From a virus: a DNA stretch of 64,000 nt. Position 1 is the first letter of the stretch, and every line of letters starts with the position of its first letter. The position numbers and the translations under genes are program-made. Location of the stretch: positions 62,001 through 126,000 of IMG/VR virus record IMGVR_UViG_3300031344_000002. One strand, given 5' to 3'. A model generated the notes under the pieces. The model made no database searches and was not told the DNA's origin. It saw only the letters and a list, made by a program, of their open reading frames with translations. Positions 17,932 to 27,569 of this stretch are shown here, piece by piece.

Positions 17932-18882
17932 ATGATGATAACAGAAATTAAAATATTTTTTAACAATATCAAAAATCTTCGCCATCTATTAAAAGAAGGT
18001 GTTGGTGAGAATGATATTGTCAATGCAATTCAAAAACATGAATATATTTATATTTATTATGCAGGAGATAATACAATTGAAAGAGGATATAGAACAATTC
18101 GACCTTTTGTATTAGGTACAAGCACTGCAGGTAATAAAGTTTTAAGAGCATGGCAAGATAAGGGTAAAAGTGATAGTCTTAGAGTAGATAGTCCAAGAAA
18201 ACGACCTAATCATGAATATCATAGAGATAATGATGGTAAAGAAAAAGCTGGTTGGAGATTATTTCTTGTAGATAAAATAAGTTCGGCATATCCAACAGGA
18301 AAACGTTTTGTTGATGAAGATGGTAATGTAATGATTCCACCTTTATATAATCAAAACGATAAGCAAATGACGAATATTATTGCTTCTGTTTCACCAAAAG
18401 AACCTAAATCAGTGCAAACAAAAGGTTTAGGTAAAGTTGCAGCACCTTCAGTTGTTGCATCAAAAGTAGATAAATCGCAATTTAATACTCAAACAAATAA
18501 ATTTAAAAAATTTTATAATGCTGGTAAGCAAAAAAGAGATGCAACTGCAAAAGATATTCAAAATTTATATGATGTTGCTAAAAGAGTTATGAAAAAATCA
18601 CCAGATAGATATTTAGTTGCTATTGATAAAAAGGGTGATTTTAATCTTGTTGATATTGCTCAAAAAGATAAACTTCCACCAGAAGCAATTGTTGGAAAAT
18701 TAACAAATCTTTACGATAAATTAGTTAGAACAACAAAAACAACAGTACCTGCAGAACAAAGTTTCATTAAACAACAAAAAGATTCTGTTATGAAAAAACA
18801 ATCAAATATAAATAAAACACCAACGATGGTTAAAGAAAATGAAAAAAATCTTATTCAAGGAAAAACTTTTTTCAAACAATAA
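17932..18882 (+). CDS. WYL-like domain protein
   Basis: The start is placed at the ATG at 17932, six bases after the previous stop; an in-frame start at 17908 would overlap that gene. The protein has about 316 residues. Residues about 25-120 (IYIYYAG, RGYRTIRPFVLG, KVLRAWQDKG, GWRLFLVDKIS) follow the spacing of a WYL domain, an Sm-like ligand-sensing fold common in bacterial defence regulators. No DNA-binding domain accompanies it. The remainder is Lys-rich and probably extended or helical. In phages such domains have been seen in proteins of unknown function. The assignment rests on pattern reading and should be treated as moderate. Confidence 0.55.
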   Translation: MMITEIKIFFNNIKNLRHLLKEGVGENDIVNAIQKHEYIYIYYAGDNTIERGYRTIRPFVLGTSTAGNKVLRAWQDKGKSDSLRVDSPRKRPNHEYHRDNDGKEKAGWRLFLVDKISSAYPTGKRFVDEDGNVMIPPLYNQNDKQMTNIIASVSPKEPKSVQTKGLGKVAAPSVVASKVDKSQFNTQTNKFKKFYNAGKQKRDATAKDIQNLYDVAKRVMKKSPDRYLVAIDKKGDFNLVDIAQKDKLPPEAIVGKLTNLYDKLVRTTKTTVPAEQSFIKQQKDSVMKKQSNINKTPTMVKENEKNLIQGKTFFKQ

Positions 18883-18883
18883 A

Positions 18884-18892
18884 GTATTTATA
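18884..18892 (+). promoter_or_regulatory. GTATTTATA phage promoter motif
   Basis: GTATTTATA starts two bases after the stop codon of the preceding gene and ends 23 bases before the ATG at 18915. Confidence 0.65.
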
Positions 18893-18914
18893 AAAAAATA
18901 TAAAATTTTATAAA

Positions 18915-19598
18915 ATGGCAACAAAACCTGATTTAAATAAACTTAAAACTGAAATAGCAAGTCGTAAGCGAGAAAAAAGTATTGCACCTGTTGGTATGGG
19001 AGCACAGAATCAATTAGGTGCATCACCAAGAGATACGTTTTTAAATGGATTGTTGGAATCTTTGAAAACTGGTAGAGATACAGCATCAAGTAATTTAGTT
19101 AAAATTGTTGATAATCAAGTGGCTGCAAAGCATAAAGAAACTGCAAGACTTCCAATTAATGAAACGGTAGCACCTGTTCAACGTTCAACTATTCAACAAT
19201 CATCTATACATGAAACGGTTGATATGTCACCAGAAAGAGATGAATTATTATATCGAGACCTTGATAAACAGAGAAAACAAACAATTGCCGATGCAATGGC
19301 TGCTGGAATAGCACCCAATAAAAGTATGAATACTGGAATGCCATCTTACAATCCAAATACTGGACAACCAATGCAAATTAATGAAGGATATTTGGTTGAG
19401 AATGTAAAGAAAATTGTTGATAATTATTTAATTGATAATTTTGGTCCTGTTGTAGAAGAAGCAATTAAAGGTACAATTATTGAAATGTATGCTGTTGAAA
19501 GAATTAAAGAAGTCTTACAAGAAAATCGTGAAATGATAAAAACACTTGTATACGAAACTATTCGAGAAATACAAGCAAAGAGTAAAGCAAAGGCATAA
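18915..19598 (+). CDS. Unknown protein (227 aa), possible head-associated
   Basis: A 227-residue, Lys- and Glu-rich protein with its own promoter motif, directly upstream of the giant ORF. Residues about 155-227 are predicted helical (VENVKKIVDNYLI, VVEEAIKGTIIEMYAVERIKEVLQE). It contains PINETVAP and QINEGYL, [I]NE sites like those between domains of the next gene and like the (L/I)xE cleavage sites of T4 prohead protease. This suggests a scaffold or internal head protein that is processed, but no family was recognised. Confidence 0.5.
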   Translation: MATKPDLNKLKTEIASRKREKSIAPVGMGAQNQLGASPRDTFLNGLLESLKTGRDTASSNLVKIVDNQVAAKHKETARLPINETVAPVQRSTIQQSSIHETVDMSPERDELLYRDLDKQRKQTIADAMAAGIAPNKSMNTGMPSYNPNTGQPMQINEGYLVENVKKIVDNYLIDNFGPVVEEAIKGTIIEMYAVERIKEVLQENREMIKTLVYETIREIQAKSKAKA

Positions 19599-19628
19599 TA
19601 ATTATTATACTTTTTTATTATTGAGTTT

Positions 19629-19637
19629 GTATTTATA
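19629..19637 (+). promoter_or_regulatory. GTATTTATA promoter motif of giant ORF
   Basis: GTATTTATAATCATA, ending 20 bases before the ATG at 19657. The giant polyprotein-like gene is thus its own transcription unit. Confidence 0.65.
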
Positions 19638-19656
19638 ATCATACTCATATTCAAAA

Positions 19657-22600
19657 ATGACATACGAAGAATTTAAACAAAATTTTTTAGCGGATTTTCT
19701 TAATATAAAATCATTTGCAGGTAGAATACAATATGCTAATGAACATCTATCAAGAATTGGTAGTGGTAGTGGTAGGATTGTGTATGATATTGATGGTCAA
19801 AAAGTATTAAAATTAGCAAAAAATGCTAAAGGTATTGCACAAAATAAAGCAGAAGCTGGTATTGGATATTATGGGGATACGCAACATATTGTTACAATTA
19901 TTTATGATAATGCAGATGATGATAGTTGGTTAATTGCAGAAAAAGCAAAAAAAGTAAACGAAAAAAGAATTAAAGAATTAACGAGTATTCCAAGTCTTAA
20001 TGATTTGTATTATTATTTAAGAAATAATGAATCTGAAAATAAAGGTGGAAGTGGAATTTTTGGACAAAACGAAAATATTAAAAATCAATTAGATAATAAT
20101 GAATTTATCATTGATTTAATAGATTTTGTTGCAAATTATTCAATAAGTGTTGGTGATTTGGGTAGACCAAGTTCTTATGGTGAAGTACTCCGTGATGGTC
20201 AACCAACAATTGTATTAACAGATTATGGATTAAATGATGAAGTATATGATACACATTATAATCCACAAAAAAAGCAAAAATATCGTATGTATGAATTATA
20301 CAATTTTGCTGATGGTAATGATGATATTCTTTCTGATATAGGTAATGTTGGACAAGACCAAAGACATGGAATGTGGGCATTAATGCCATATGGTGTAGGT
20401 GATGGCGATGGTGTAATAAATGAAGAATTTAAAGAATTTATTATAAGAAGAAGCATATATCCAAATAAACCAATAAAGAATATGCCAGAACTTGTAGATA
20501 ATTTTCATGAATGTGTAAATAATCTTAAAGAAACATTAAATCATGTAGATGATAAGAAAAAATTCTATAATAATTTATTGGAACTTCAAAAATATCTTAT
20601 TTCTCAAAATTATTATGATAGAGAACCACTTAGTAGTGAAGAATATGTTATAAATGAAGATATTGAACAACAATCGCCACAAGTTCAAAAATTTACATTA
20701 ACTGATGTAAATTATGCAACTGAAATTGCTAAGACTAGTGCTGAAAAATTAGGGTTTAAAATATTAAAAACAATTGGCGGTGGTTCAAATGGTTTTGCAT
20801 TTGATATTGGCGATACAAAAATTTTTAAACTTTCTGCTGATATTAGTGAAGCAGATGCAGCAACAAAATTAATAAGAGTAAAACCAACACATCTTGCAAT
20901 TGTTTATAATTTATATAAAATAGTGGATACTGAAAAAAATCAGGCATTCTTTGGAATAATCGAACGTCATATAACAGATAAACCACTTCAACAATTTAAT
21001 CGAAACATAGATATTATTAATAGTATTATGCCAAATAATATGTCGATAGTTGATTTTTATATAATGATGAAAAAGAATTTTGATTATAATAATTTAATTA
21101 ATTTAGCAAAAAATATACTTACAGAAAAACCTGAAGTAAATATTTCAAATATAGAAAGACAACAAGCATATGATTGGATGATAGGATTGTTCGAAATTAA
21201 AAAAGAATTATTGAGTTATAATATTAAATCAGATGATTATGGTAATCCAGAAAATCTTGGATATGAGGGGGGTATTTTAAAATTCTTTGATTTTGGTGGT
21301 TATCGAGGTGTTAATGAACCTGATTTGGGAGATGCAAATATTATATTTTTACCTGAAAACGAAGAAATATTAGATGAAAAATATAATAGAAATATTGCAG
21401 ATAATATAGCCAATCAAATTGCAAAAACAAAAGGATATAATGAACCAAAATATGTAGATGCTGGTGAATATGGTGTTGCTTATGATATTGGTGATGATAA
21501 AATTTTAAAAATAACTGCAGATAATAGTGAAGCAGCAGAAAATTTAAAACTTATAAATAAACCATTAAAATATATAGCACAACCATATAATGTATTTACA
21601 ATCGATTCAAAAAATACATATATTTCTAAAACATATGCAATTGTTTTGGAAAAATTAAAAACAGACCCACAAAAATTTAAAAGACTTAAAGAAAGAATTG
21701 ATTTTATTTTTGGAAAAATATTTAATCTCAGACTTTATGATATTATTGATTATTATATAAATGGATATGGGGACATAGATACAAAAAAAATTGATGGATA
21801 TATGTCAAAAAATCCAGAAGATGCTGAATTTTTTTATTCTATATTAAGAATTGCTGAAGAAGCAAAACAATATGGAGTTGAAAGTTTGGATTATTTTAAT
21901 TATACTAATTTAGGATATAAAAAAAATGGAGTAATTGCATTTTTTGATGTGGGATTTAGTAATGGTTACTTACAACCGAATGGTGCAGAAAATATAAAAA
22001 TAACTGAAGATGGAACTTCAAAATTCTCAACACCAAATAGTATTGGACAAGATAATTTTCCACCATATGAAAATAATGATACATCTCCAGTTACAGATAA
22101 TAACGTACCAACAACTCCAGAAAGTGTAAAAGAAGATTTAGAATATCATCATGTTGTAGGTGATGCAACACAAGATAAATTTGCTCTTGATGAAATTGGA
22201 AAAAAATCATTTATGAAGGGAGCACAAGCTGTTACAGTAAAAAAGAAATGTAGATTAGGTGGTTTGGGAAATACAAGTGTAGCTTGTAATCAAGGTGATA
22301 TTAATAATCTTGATATTAAAACAATTAATGAAAATAATAATATTGATTTATTAAAATTGCAATTAGCACAAGCAGCACAAAAAGTTTATAATGAATGGGA
22401 ACAAGATGAAAATGGTATGGATTGTACATTAGGTTCTGGTGGTATATGTCAAGATATTGCTGGTGCAATGTGTGATATATTAATAAATAATAATATTGAA
22501 TGTACAACAGTATCTCAGCAAATTGGTGACCAACATGTTTATGTTGTCGCTCAAACAGACGATGGTATATATGATATAGATATTTCACCATATTTATATG

Positions 22601-25600
22601 AAGAAGGTAGTGGTTATTGTTGGAAAAAAATACCTGATGTTGAATTTAATGAAAGATATATTAATATAAATAAAATAAGTTCAGACCCTAATGATTATGA
22701 AAAATATATAATTAATGAAAATTATAATAAAAAAATTAATGAACAATCAATTAATGAAACAAATTTACCGCATAATAAAACTTTTTGGGCATGGGTGTCA
22801 CCAGATAATAAATTCACTGAAGTATCTAAACTTCAACATGCAGGATTTATTGAAGGAAAATATCCTGAACTATCATATGATTTAGATGCGTTATTTTATC
22901 AAGCATTTAGAGAAGGTTGGGTACGAGTAATTTATGAATATAACTCAGACAGATTTATGGGTACTTTATCTATGAATGGATTTGATAAAGAAAGAGTTAA
23001 ATCAGTATTTAAGGACATGTTTTTTGATTTAATTAAATATGGAAATAATATAATTTATTTAGATTATGAAGTTGGTGGTAATGCTGATATAATAAGAACA
23101 GGTAATGCGGAAGGAAAAGCAAAATTGGTGAATTATGTAAATGAACAATCAATTAAAGATTTTGAAAAACAAATTGAAAAAGATAATAAAGATGATAAAT
23201 TAGATAAACTTCTTTTATTTGAAGAAGATGACTATAAAGTATATGCAGTTAATGGTAAATATGTAAGAAGTAAAAATCCGGGACTGAATTTTGATGAATG
23301 GGTTGATGGCGGTCATCATTATGTTGATTTAGACCTACCAAAAAAAGAACAAAAATACGCTAAACATATTCCAGAAGATGAAATTTGGGTTGATGATGTA
23401 TTCATTATAAAACCTGATGATTTAGGCGCAATATTATTACATGAAACACTTGAAAGACATTTAATGAAATACTATGGTTTGAAATATAGTAATGATGGCG
23501 AAGGTAAAGATGGTGCTCATGAAATTGCAAATAAAGCAGAAGTAGAATTTAGAGAAAGAGTAAAAAATGGTTTTGGTCGTGATGTTAGTGAAGAAATTTA
23601 TACTAAATTTGTAAAAAATTATACAAAGAAACATCCAAAAAAGAAATTAAAAATTAATGAAGAAAATTATGTTGGAAAAGCATATAGAGTGAATTCTAAT
23701 TTCATTCAATCTAAAGGAACTACTGCAGGTGATGTTGTTAGATTTGAAATGAAAGAATTAGGTAATGTTGATGATTTTAATATAACTCCTGAAAAATTAA
23801 AAGAACTTGATAAATATCCAGCTAAAGATATTGTCTGGATTACAAAAACATTTGAGGATGCAAAAAGATATTCTAATGAAGATGACTTTTCAGATATCGA
23901 TGAATTTGATATTAATAATGGCGAAATTATTGGTGAAGATGGTGATGGTGGATATCTTATTTTAATTAAAAAACATAATTTAAATGAATCAATAATGATT
24001 GAAGATGATTCTCAATCAAATAATAAAATTACTGGTTTTGTAAATAATTTAAAACAAAAACCATTTATTCAATCACTTATAAATGGTTTAAAATCAGATG
24101 TTTATGTTGTTGGAGGGGCTGTTCGTGACCTTATTCTTAATAAACCAAACAAAGATATTGATTTGGTTGTAGGAAAAGTACCTATAGATACATTAATTTC
24201 ACAATTACAAAAATTTGGTAAAGTTGATGTTGTTGGTAAATCATTTGGTGTTATTAAATTTATTGATAAAGATGGTACTGACTATGATATAGCATTACCA
24301 AGGGTTGATAGAAAAAATGACGAAGGTGGTTATCGTGGCTTTGATGTTCAAAGTGATGAAAATCTCCCAATTGAAGATGAACTTATTAGAAGAGATGCAC
24401 GTTTCAATGCTATGGCAATTAATATCAATACTGGTAAATTTATTGACCCTTTAGGTGGATTAGATGATATTAAAAAGAAACAAATATCTGCAGCAAATCC
24501 TGATGCGTTTTCAGACGACCCATTAAGAGCATTAAGATTTTGTTCGTTTGCTAGTCGTTTTGGTTTCACAATTGAACCACAAACGATGCAAATGATTAAA
24601 GATAATGCGAGTAGAATTAAAGAAATTCCGCCAGAAAGAATATTAATTGAATTTGATAAAATTTTAAAAAAAGGCGACAAACGTATTGGTATACAACTGC
24701 TTAAAGACACTGGTTTATTTCAACAAATTTTTAATTTTGATTTAAAACAATCAACAATTGATAGAAGTCCATTTGAAGAAGTTAAAACAATGGGTGAGTT
24801 TATTTATTTATTAACACGATTATTACCAAATCCTGCAGAATTTTATAAAAATAATTTAAAAGGTGATATTGATACTTATAAGGAAATTAAAGCACTTGAA
24901 ATGGCATTTGATAGTGGTGAAGCAACTAATTTAATTGAAGCACGAACAGTTGCGCATAATATGTATGTAACATCACCACAATCACTTCAAAGCCAAATAA
25001 TACCTAGTGTAATTGAAACCGCAGCACAAGAATTATTACAAGGCAAATATCCAAAAGCAGTTGGTGAACTAGCAATTAATGGCAATGATTTAATTCAATT
25101 TGGATTAAAAGGTAAAGAGATTGGTGATATGTTAAAATCATTATTGTTAAAGGTATATTCAAATAATGTTAGGAATAATCGAGATGATTTATTAAATTTG
25201 ACAAGTCAAAAAAATAAATCAATAAAACAAGAAGGTGTTGCAGATAAATATGCAGAAAAAACTTTTAATGTTCCTGACTCAAATACTGCAATGGATGTTA
25301 AAGCAATGGGTGGTATAGAAAAAAATAAAGAAAAACCATATGCAATTAGTGAAGAGGGTGATTTATTTTTTAAGAACCCAAAATCATTAACAAATTTTGA
25401 TAAAAATGTTAGGGCAATTGCTGATAGTGATGGAAACTTATTTGTTGCACAAGTAAATGGTAATTTTCTTCATGGAGATATTGCAAGAACATTAGGAATT
25501 GTTGGATGGATATATGAAAATAATGATTATGTGTTGTTACATAGAGCAGGAAACACAAATAATTTTGGATTGAGTGATAGTAATTATAATGATATTAGAA

Positions 25601-26610
25601 ATTTTAAAGATATACGTGAAAGTGCAATACAAATATTAAATAAAACAAAAAAAAGAAATCCACAATATAATTTTTACCTTAAATATTTTAACAATATAGA
25701 TGATGATAGTATGCCTATTGATAATATAGGTCTTAATGAAAATATTGATGGTCAACATAAAACAATTACTGAAGAATATCATGAAGTTGGTGATGGTAAA
25801 TATGTAGTAAATAATAAAATTGTTGATATTAATTTCTTTGTTAATGAATATAATAAATGGAATACTGAAAGTGGAAGAGGAAGAGCAGAATATTCAGACC
25901 CAAATGAAGCATCAGTATTAGAATTTTTACAAAATAATTATGAAGATTTTAGCCATAATGAAAAATTAAAACATAAATTATTATGGAAACTTACAGATAA
26001 TGACGTTTTAAATGAAACACCAATTGATTCAATAACTTCAGATAATATAATAACACCGCAATATATAAAAGATGTAGAACGTAGTGATAATTATGAAAGA
26101 TATATTGAATATTATAAATATGAAAATAATTTGGAGGATGAAGATAAGGAAGTTATTGAACAAAATGAAGATTTTAAAAAATGGTTTATATGGGAATTAA
26201 AAAATAAATATGATGATGTAATAGATAAAATAAAAGAGAAAATAAAACCAAATGATACTATTGATATTTGGAGAGAAATGACAGTTGATGATAATTGGAT
26301 TTATCATATTGGTACACAAGGAAAACATTTAGGTATTTATTGGTCTTGGGAAGAAAATGCTGCTGAAGCACATTGGGGAGATAGTAAAAAATATAATAAA
26401 GCAATAATAAAAACATCTGTGAAAGAAGACAATATTGATTGGACTAATACAATATATGCTAATATGGATTTGGCTCTTGGCGAAGATGAAAAAGAAATAA
26501 CATTATTTAAAAATACATCATTAAAAATTGAAGAATTATATATAAATGGTGAAGATATTATGGATTCTCCGCAAGCAATACCAATTAAAAATAAAATATT
26601 TTATGCTTAA
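19657..26610 (+). CDS. Giant multidomain polyprotein-like protein: kinase-like x3, peptidase-like, ART-like, tRNA nucleotidyltransferase
   Basis: A 2317-residue single ORF. Domains in order: three protein-kinase-like folds (glycine loops near residues 34-45, 373-384 and 601-612; DFG-like DYG at 189, DFG at 545, DVG at 764); a VKKKCRLGGLGNTSVACNQGD segment (about 855-885); a Cys/His/Asp peptidase-like domain (C931, H960, D975); a HETLER domain (H1262) with a later AHEIANKAE; an ADP-ribosyltransferase-like domain (about 1336-1440); a class II tRNA nucleotidyltransferase/poly(A) polymerase domain (GGAVRD at 1486-1491, catalytic D1500/D1502, RRD at 1578-1580, DPLRALRF from 1621); an unrecognised domain (about 1860-2025); and a C-terminal ART-like domain (R2206, EDEKE at 2276-2280). 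[IL]NE tripeptides lie between many domains (332, 890, 1019, 1027, 1032, 1333, 1442, 2026, 2118), with one inside the first kinase-like region (254). These resemble prohead-protease sites, so I infer a capsid-packaged precursor cut into injected effectors. Confidence 0.75.
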   Translation: MTYEEFKQNFLADFLNIKSFAGRIQYANEHLSRIGSGSGRIVYDIDGQKVLKLAKNAKGIAQNKAEAGIGYYGDTQHIVTIIYDNADDDSWLIAEKAKKVNEKRIKELTSIPSLNDLYYYLRNNESENKGGSGIFGQNENIKNQLDNNEFIIDLIDFVANYSISVGDLGRPSSYGEVLRDGQPTIVLTDYGLNDEVYDTHYNPQKKQKYRMYELYNFADGNDDILSDIGNVGQDQRHGMWALMPYGVGDGDGVINEEFKEFIIRRSIYPNKPIKNMPELVDNFHECVNNLKETLNHVDDKKKFYNNLLELQKYLISQNYYDREPLSSEEYVINEDIEQQSPQVQKFTLTDVNYATEIAKTSAEKLGFKILKTIGGGSNGFAFDIGDTKIFKLSADISEADAATKLIRVKPTHLAIVYNLYKIVDTEKNQAFFGIIERHITDKPLQQFNRNIDIINSIMPNNMSIVDFYIMMKKNFDYNNLINLAKNILTEKPEVNISNIERQQAYDWMIGLFEIKKELLSYNIKSDDYGNPENLGYEGGILKFFDFGGYRGVNEPDLGDANIIFLPENEEILDEKYNRNIADNIANQIAKTKGYNEPKYVDAGEYGVAYDIGDDKILKITADNSEAAENLKLINKPLKYIAQPYNVFTIDSKNTYISKTYAIVLEKLKTDPQKFKRLKERIDFIFGKIFNLRLYDIIDYYINGYGDIDTKKIDGYMSKNPEDAEFFYSILRIAEEAKQYGVESLDYFNYTNLGYKKNGVIAFFDVGFSNGYLQPNGAENIKITEDGTSKFSTPNSIGQDNFPPYENNDTSPVTDNNVPTTPESVKEDLEYHHVVGDATQDKFALDEIGKKSFMKGAQAVTVKKKCRLGGLGNTSVACNQGDINNLDIKTINENNNIDLLKLQLAQAAQKVYNEWEQDENGMDCTLGSGGICQDIAGAMCDILINNNIECTTVSQQIGDQHVYVVAQTDDGIYDIDISPYLYEEGSGYCWKKIPDVEFNERYININKISSDPNDYEKYIINENYNKKINEQSINETNLPHNKTFWAWVSPDNKFTEVSKLQHAGFIEGKYPELSYDLDALFYQAFREGWVRVIYEYNSDRFMGTLSMNGFDKERVKSVFKDMFFDLIKYGNNIIYLDYEVGGNADIIRTGNAEGKAKLVNYVNEQSIKDFEKQIEKDNKDDKLDKLLLFEEDDYKVYAVNGKYVRSKNPGLNFDEWVDGGHHYVDLDLPKKEQKYAKHIPEDEIWVDDVFIIKPDDLGAILLHETLERHLMKYYGLKYSNDGEGKDGAHEIANKAEVEFRERVKNGFGRDVSEEIYTKFVKNYTKKHPKKKLKINEENYVGKAYRVNSNFIQSKGTTAGDVVRFEMKELGNVDDFNITPEKLKELDKYPAKDIVWITKTFEDAKRYSNEDDFSDIDEFDINNGEIIGEDGDGGYLILIKKHNLNESIMIEDDSQSNNKITGFVNNLKQKPFIQSLINGLKSDVYVVGGAVRDLILNKPNKDIDLVVGKVPIDTLISQLQKFGKVDVVGKSFGVIKFIDKDGTDYDIALPRVDRKNDEGGYRGFDVQSDENLPIEDELIRRDARFNAMAININTGKFIDPLGGLDDIKKKQISAANPDAFSDDPLRALRFCSFASRFGFTIEPQTMQMIKDNASRIKEIPPERILIEFDKILKKGDKRIGIQLLKDTGLFQQIFNFDLKQSTIDRSPFEEVKTMGEFIYLLTRLLPNPAEFYKNNLKGDIDTYKEIKALEMAFDSGEATNLIEARTVAHNMYVTSPQSLQSQIIPSVIETAAQELLQGKYPKAVGELAINGNDLIQFGLKGKEIGDMLKSLLLKVYSNNVRNNRDDLLNLTSQKNKSIKQEGVADKYAEKTFNVPDSNTAMDVKAMGGIEKNKEKPYAISEEGDLFFKNPKSLTNFDKNVRAIADSDGNLFVAQVNGNFLHGDIARTLGIVGWIYENNDYVLLHRAGNTNNFGLSDSNYNDIRNFKDIRESAIQILNKTKKRNPQYNFYLKYFNNIDDDSMPIDNIGLNENIDGQHKTITEEYHEVGDGKYVVNNKIVDINFFVNEYNKWNTESGRGRAEYSDPNEASVLEFLQNNYEDFSHNEKLKHKLLWKLTDNDVLNETPIDSITSDNIITPQYIKDVERSDNYERYIEYYKYENNLEDEDKEVIEQNEDFKKWFIWELKNKYDDVIDKIKEKIKPNDTIDIWREMTVDDNWIYHIGTQGKHLGIYWSWEENAAEAHWGDSKKYNKAIIKTSVKEDNIDWTNTIYANMDLALGEDEKEITLFKNTSLKIEELYINGEDIMDSPQAIPIKNKIFYA

Positions 26611-26667
26611 AAATTACTAAATAAAACATACAATATCTAAAAAATGAAAATTCTTCTATATTTTATA

Positions 26668-26676
26668 GTATTTATA
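26668..26676 (+). promoter_or_regulatory. GTATTTATA phage promoter motif
   Basis: GTATTTATAGAAAAA, ending 13 bases before the GTG at 26689. It could drive the whole cluster to 29050. Confidence 0.6.
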
Positions 26677-26688
26677 GAAAAATGAATT

Positions 26689-27558
26689 GTGTTAGATATT
26701 AATGTAATTAAAAATAAAAGAATTTTTAAATTAACAAAAGATGAATTAAATTATTTGTATCGTGATTTAAATATGTCACAAACTGATATTGGAAAATTAC
26801 TTAATACTGATTCAAGTAATGTTTCAAGAAAATTTAAAAAAGAAAGCATAATTGCAGATAAAGGAAATGAATATATTTCAAAAAAACAATTACAAACACA
26901 AATTGAATTAACTAAAGAAATTTTAGTAATTGAATATCCAAACAATTCAATTACTAAAATAGCAAAAAAATTTGGTGTTAGCTATTCTTTTATTTATAAA
27001 AAATTAAATGAATTTGATATTCCAATACAAAAAAATGGTTATTTTCAAACAAAATATATTGATAATATAACATATGATACATTATTTGATTTATATTGGA
27101 ATAAAAAATTAAGTTTGTTTGAAATAGGTACAATATTTTGTGCTGATAAAAATTTAATTAAAAGAAGATTAAAAGAATTTAAAATAAAAATTAGAACAAA
27201 AAAAGAGGCATTTAATTTAGTTGAATATAAAAAGAAGAAAAGTGAAATTATAAAATCTATAATTGGAAATGAGTTCAAACCAGTTTATAATAAAGAATCA
27301 ATTCCAATAATTGAAGAATTTGGTAAAAAAATGGGATATAATTTTATTCATGCCGAAAATGGTGGTGAACATTTAATAGATGAATTATTTTATTGGGTGG
27401 ATGGATATGATTATGATAAAAATGTTGTTGTTGAATATTACGAAAAGGCACATAAATATAAAAAAGAATATGATAGAAATAGAATTTCAAGAATTAAACA
27501 ATTTTTAGAATGTAAAATTTTTATAATTTATGAAAATGGAATAATAGAAGAAAAATAA
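26689..27558 (+). CDS. HTH plus PD-(D/E)xK endonuclease, homing-endonuclease-like
   Basis: A 289-residue protein starting at GTG 26689; the ATG at 26682 is out of frame and hits a stop after six codons. Residues about 18-50 (MSQTDIGKLLNTDSSNVSRKF), 88-112 and 140-168 form three helix-turn-helix-like units. Residues about 220-275 contain WVDGYDYDKNVVVEYYEKAH (D241, E249), the PD-(D/E)xK-like core seen in phage free-standing endonucleases. The combination suggests site-specific DNA cutting, possibly a selfish homing nuclease. It opens a unit containing RNA-repair-like genes. Its AT-rich codon use does not differ visibly from its neighbours. Confidence 0.65.
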   Translation: MLDINVIKNKRIFKLTKDELNYLYRDLNMSQTDIGKLLNTDSSNVSRKFKKESIIADKGNEYISKKQLQTQIELTKEILVIEYPNNSITKIAKKFGVSYSFIYKKLNEFDIPIQKNGYFQTKYIDNITYDTLFDLYWNKKLSLFEIGTIFCADKNLIKRRLKEFKIKIRTKKEAFNLVEYKKKKSEIIKSIIGNEFKPVYNKESIPIIEEFGKKMGYNFIHAENGGEHLIDELFYWVDGYDYDKNVVVEYYEKAHKYKKEYDRNRISRIKQFLECKIFIIYENGIIEEK

Positions 27559-27569
27559 AATAATAAAAA

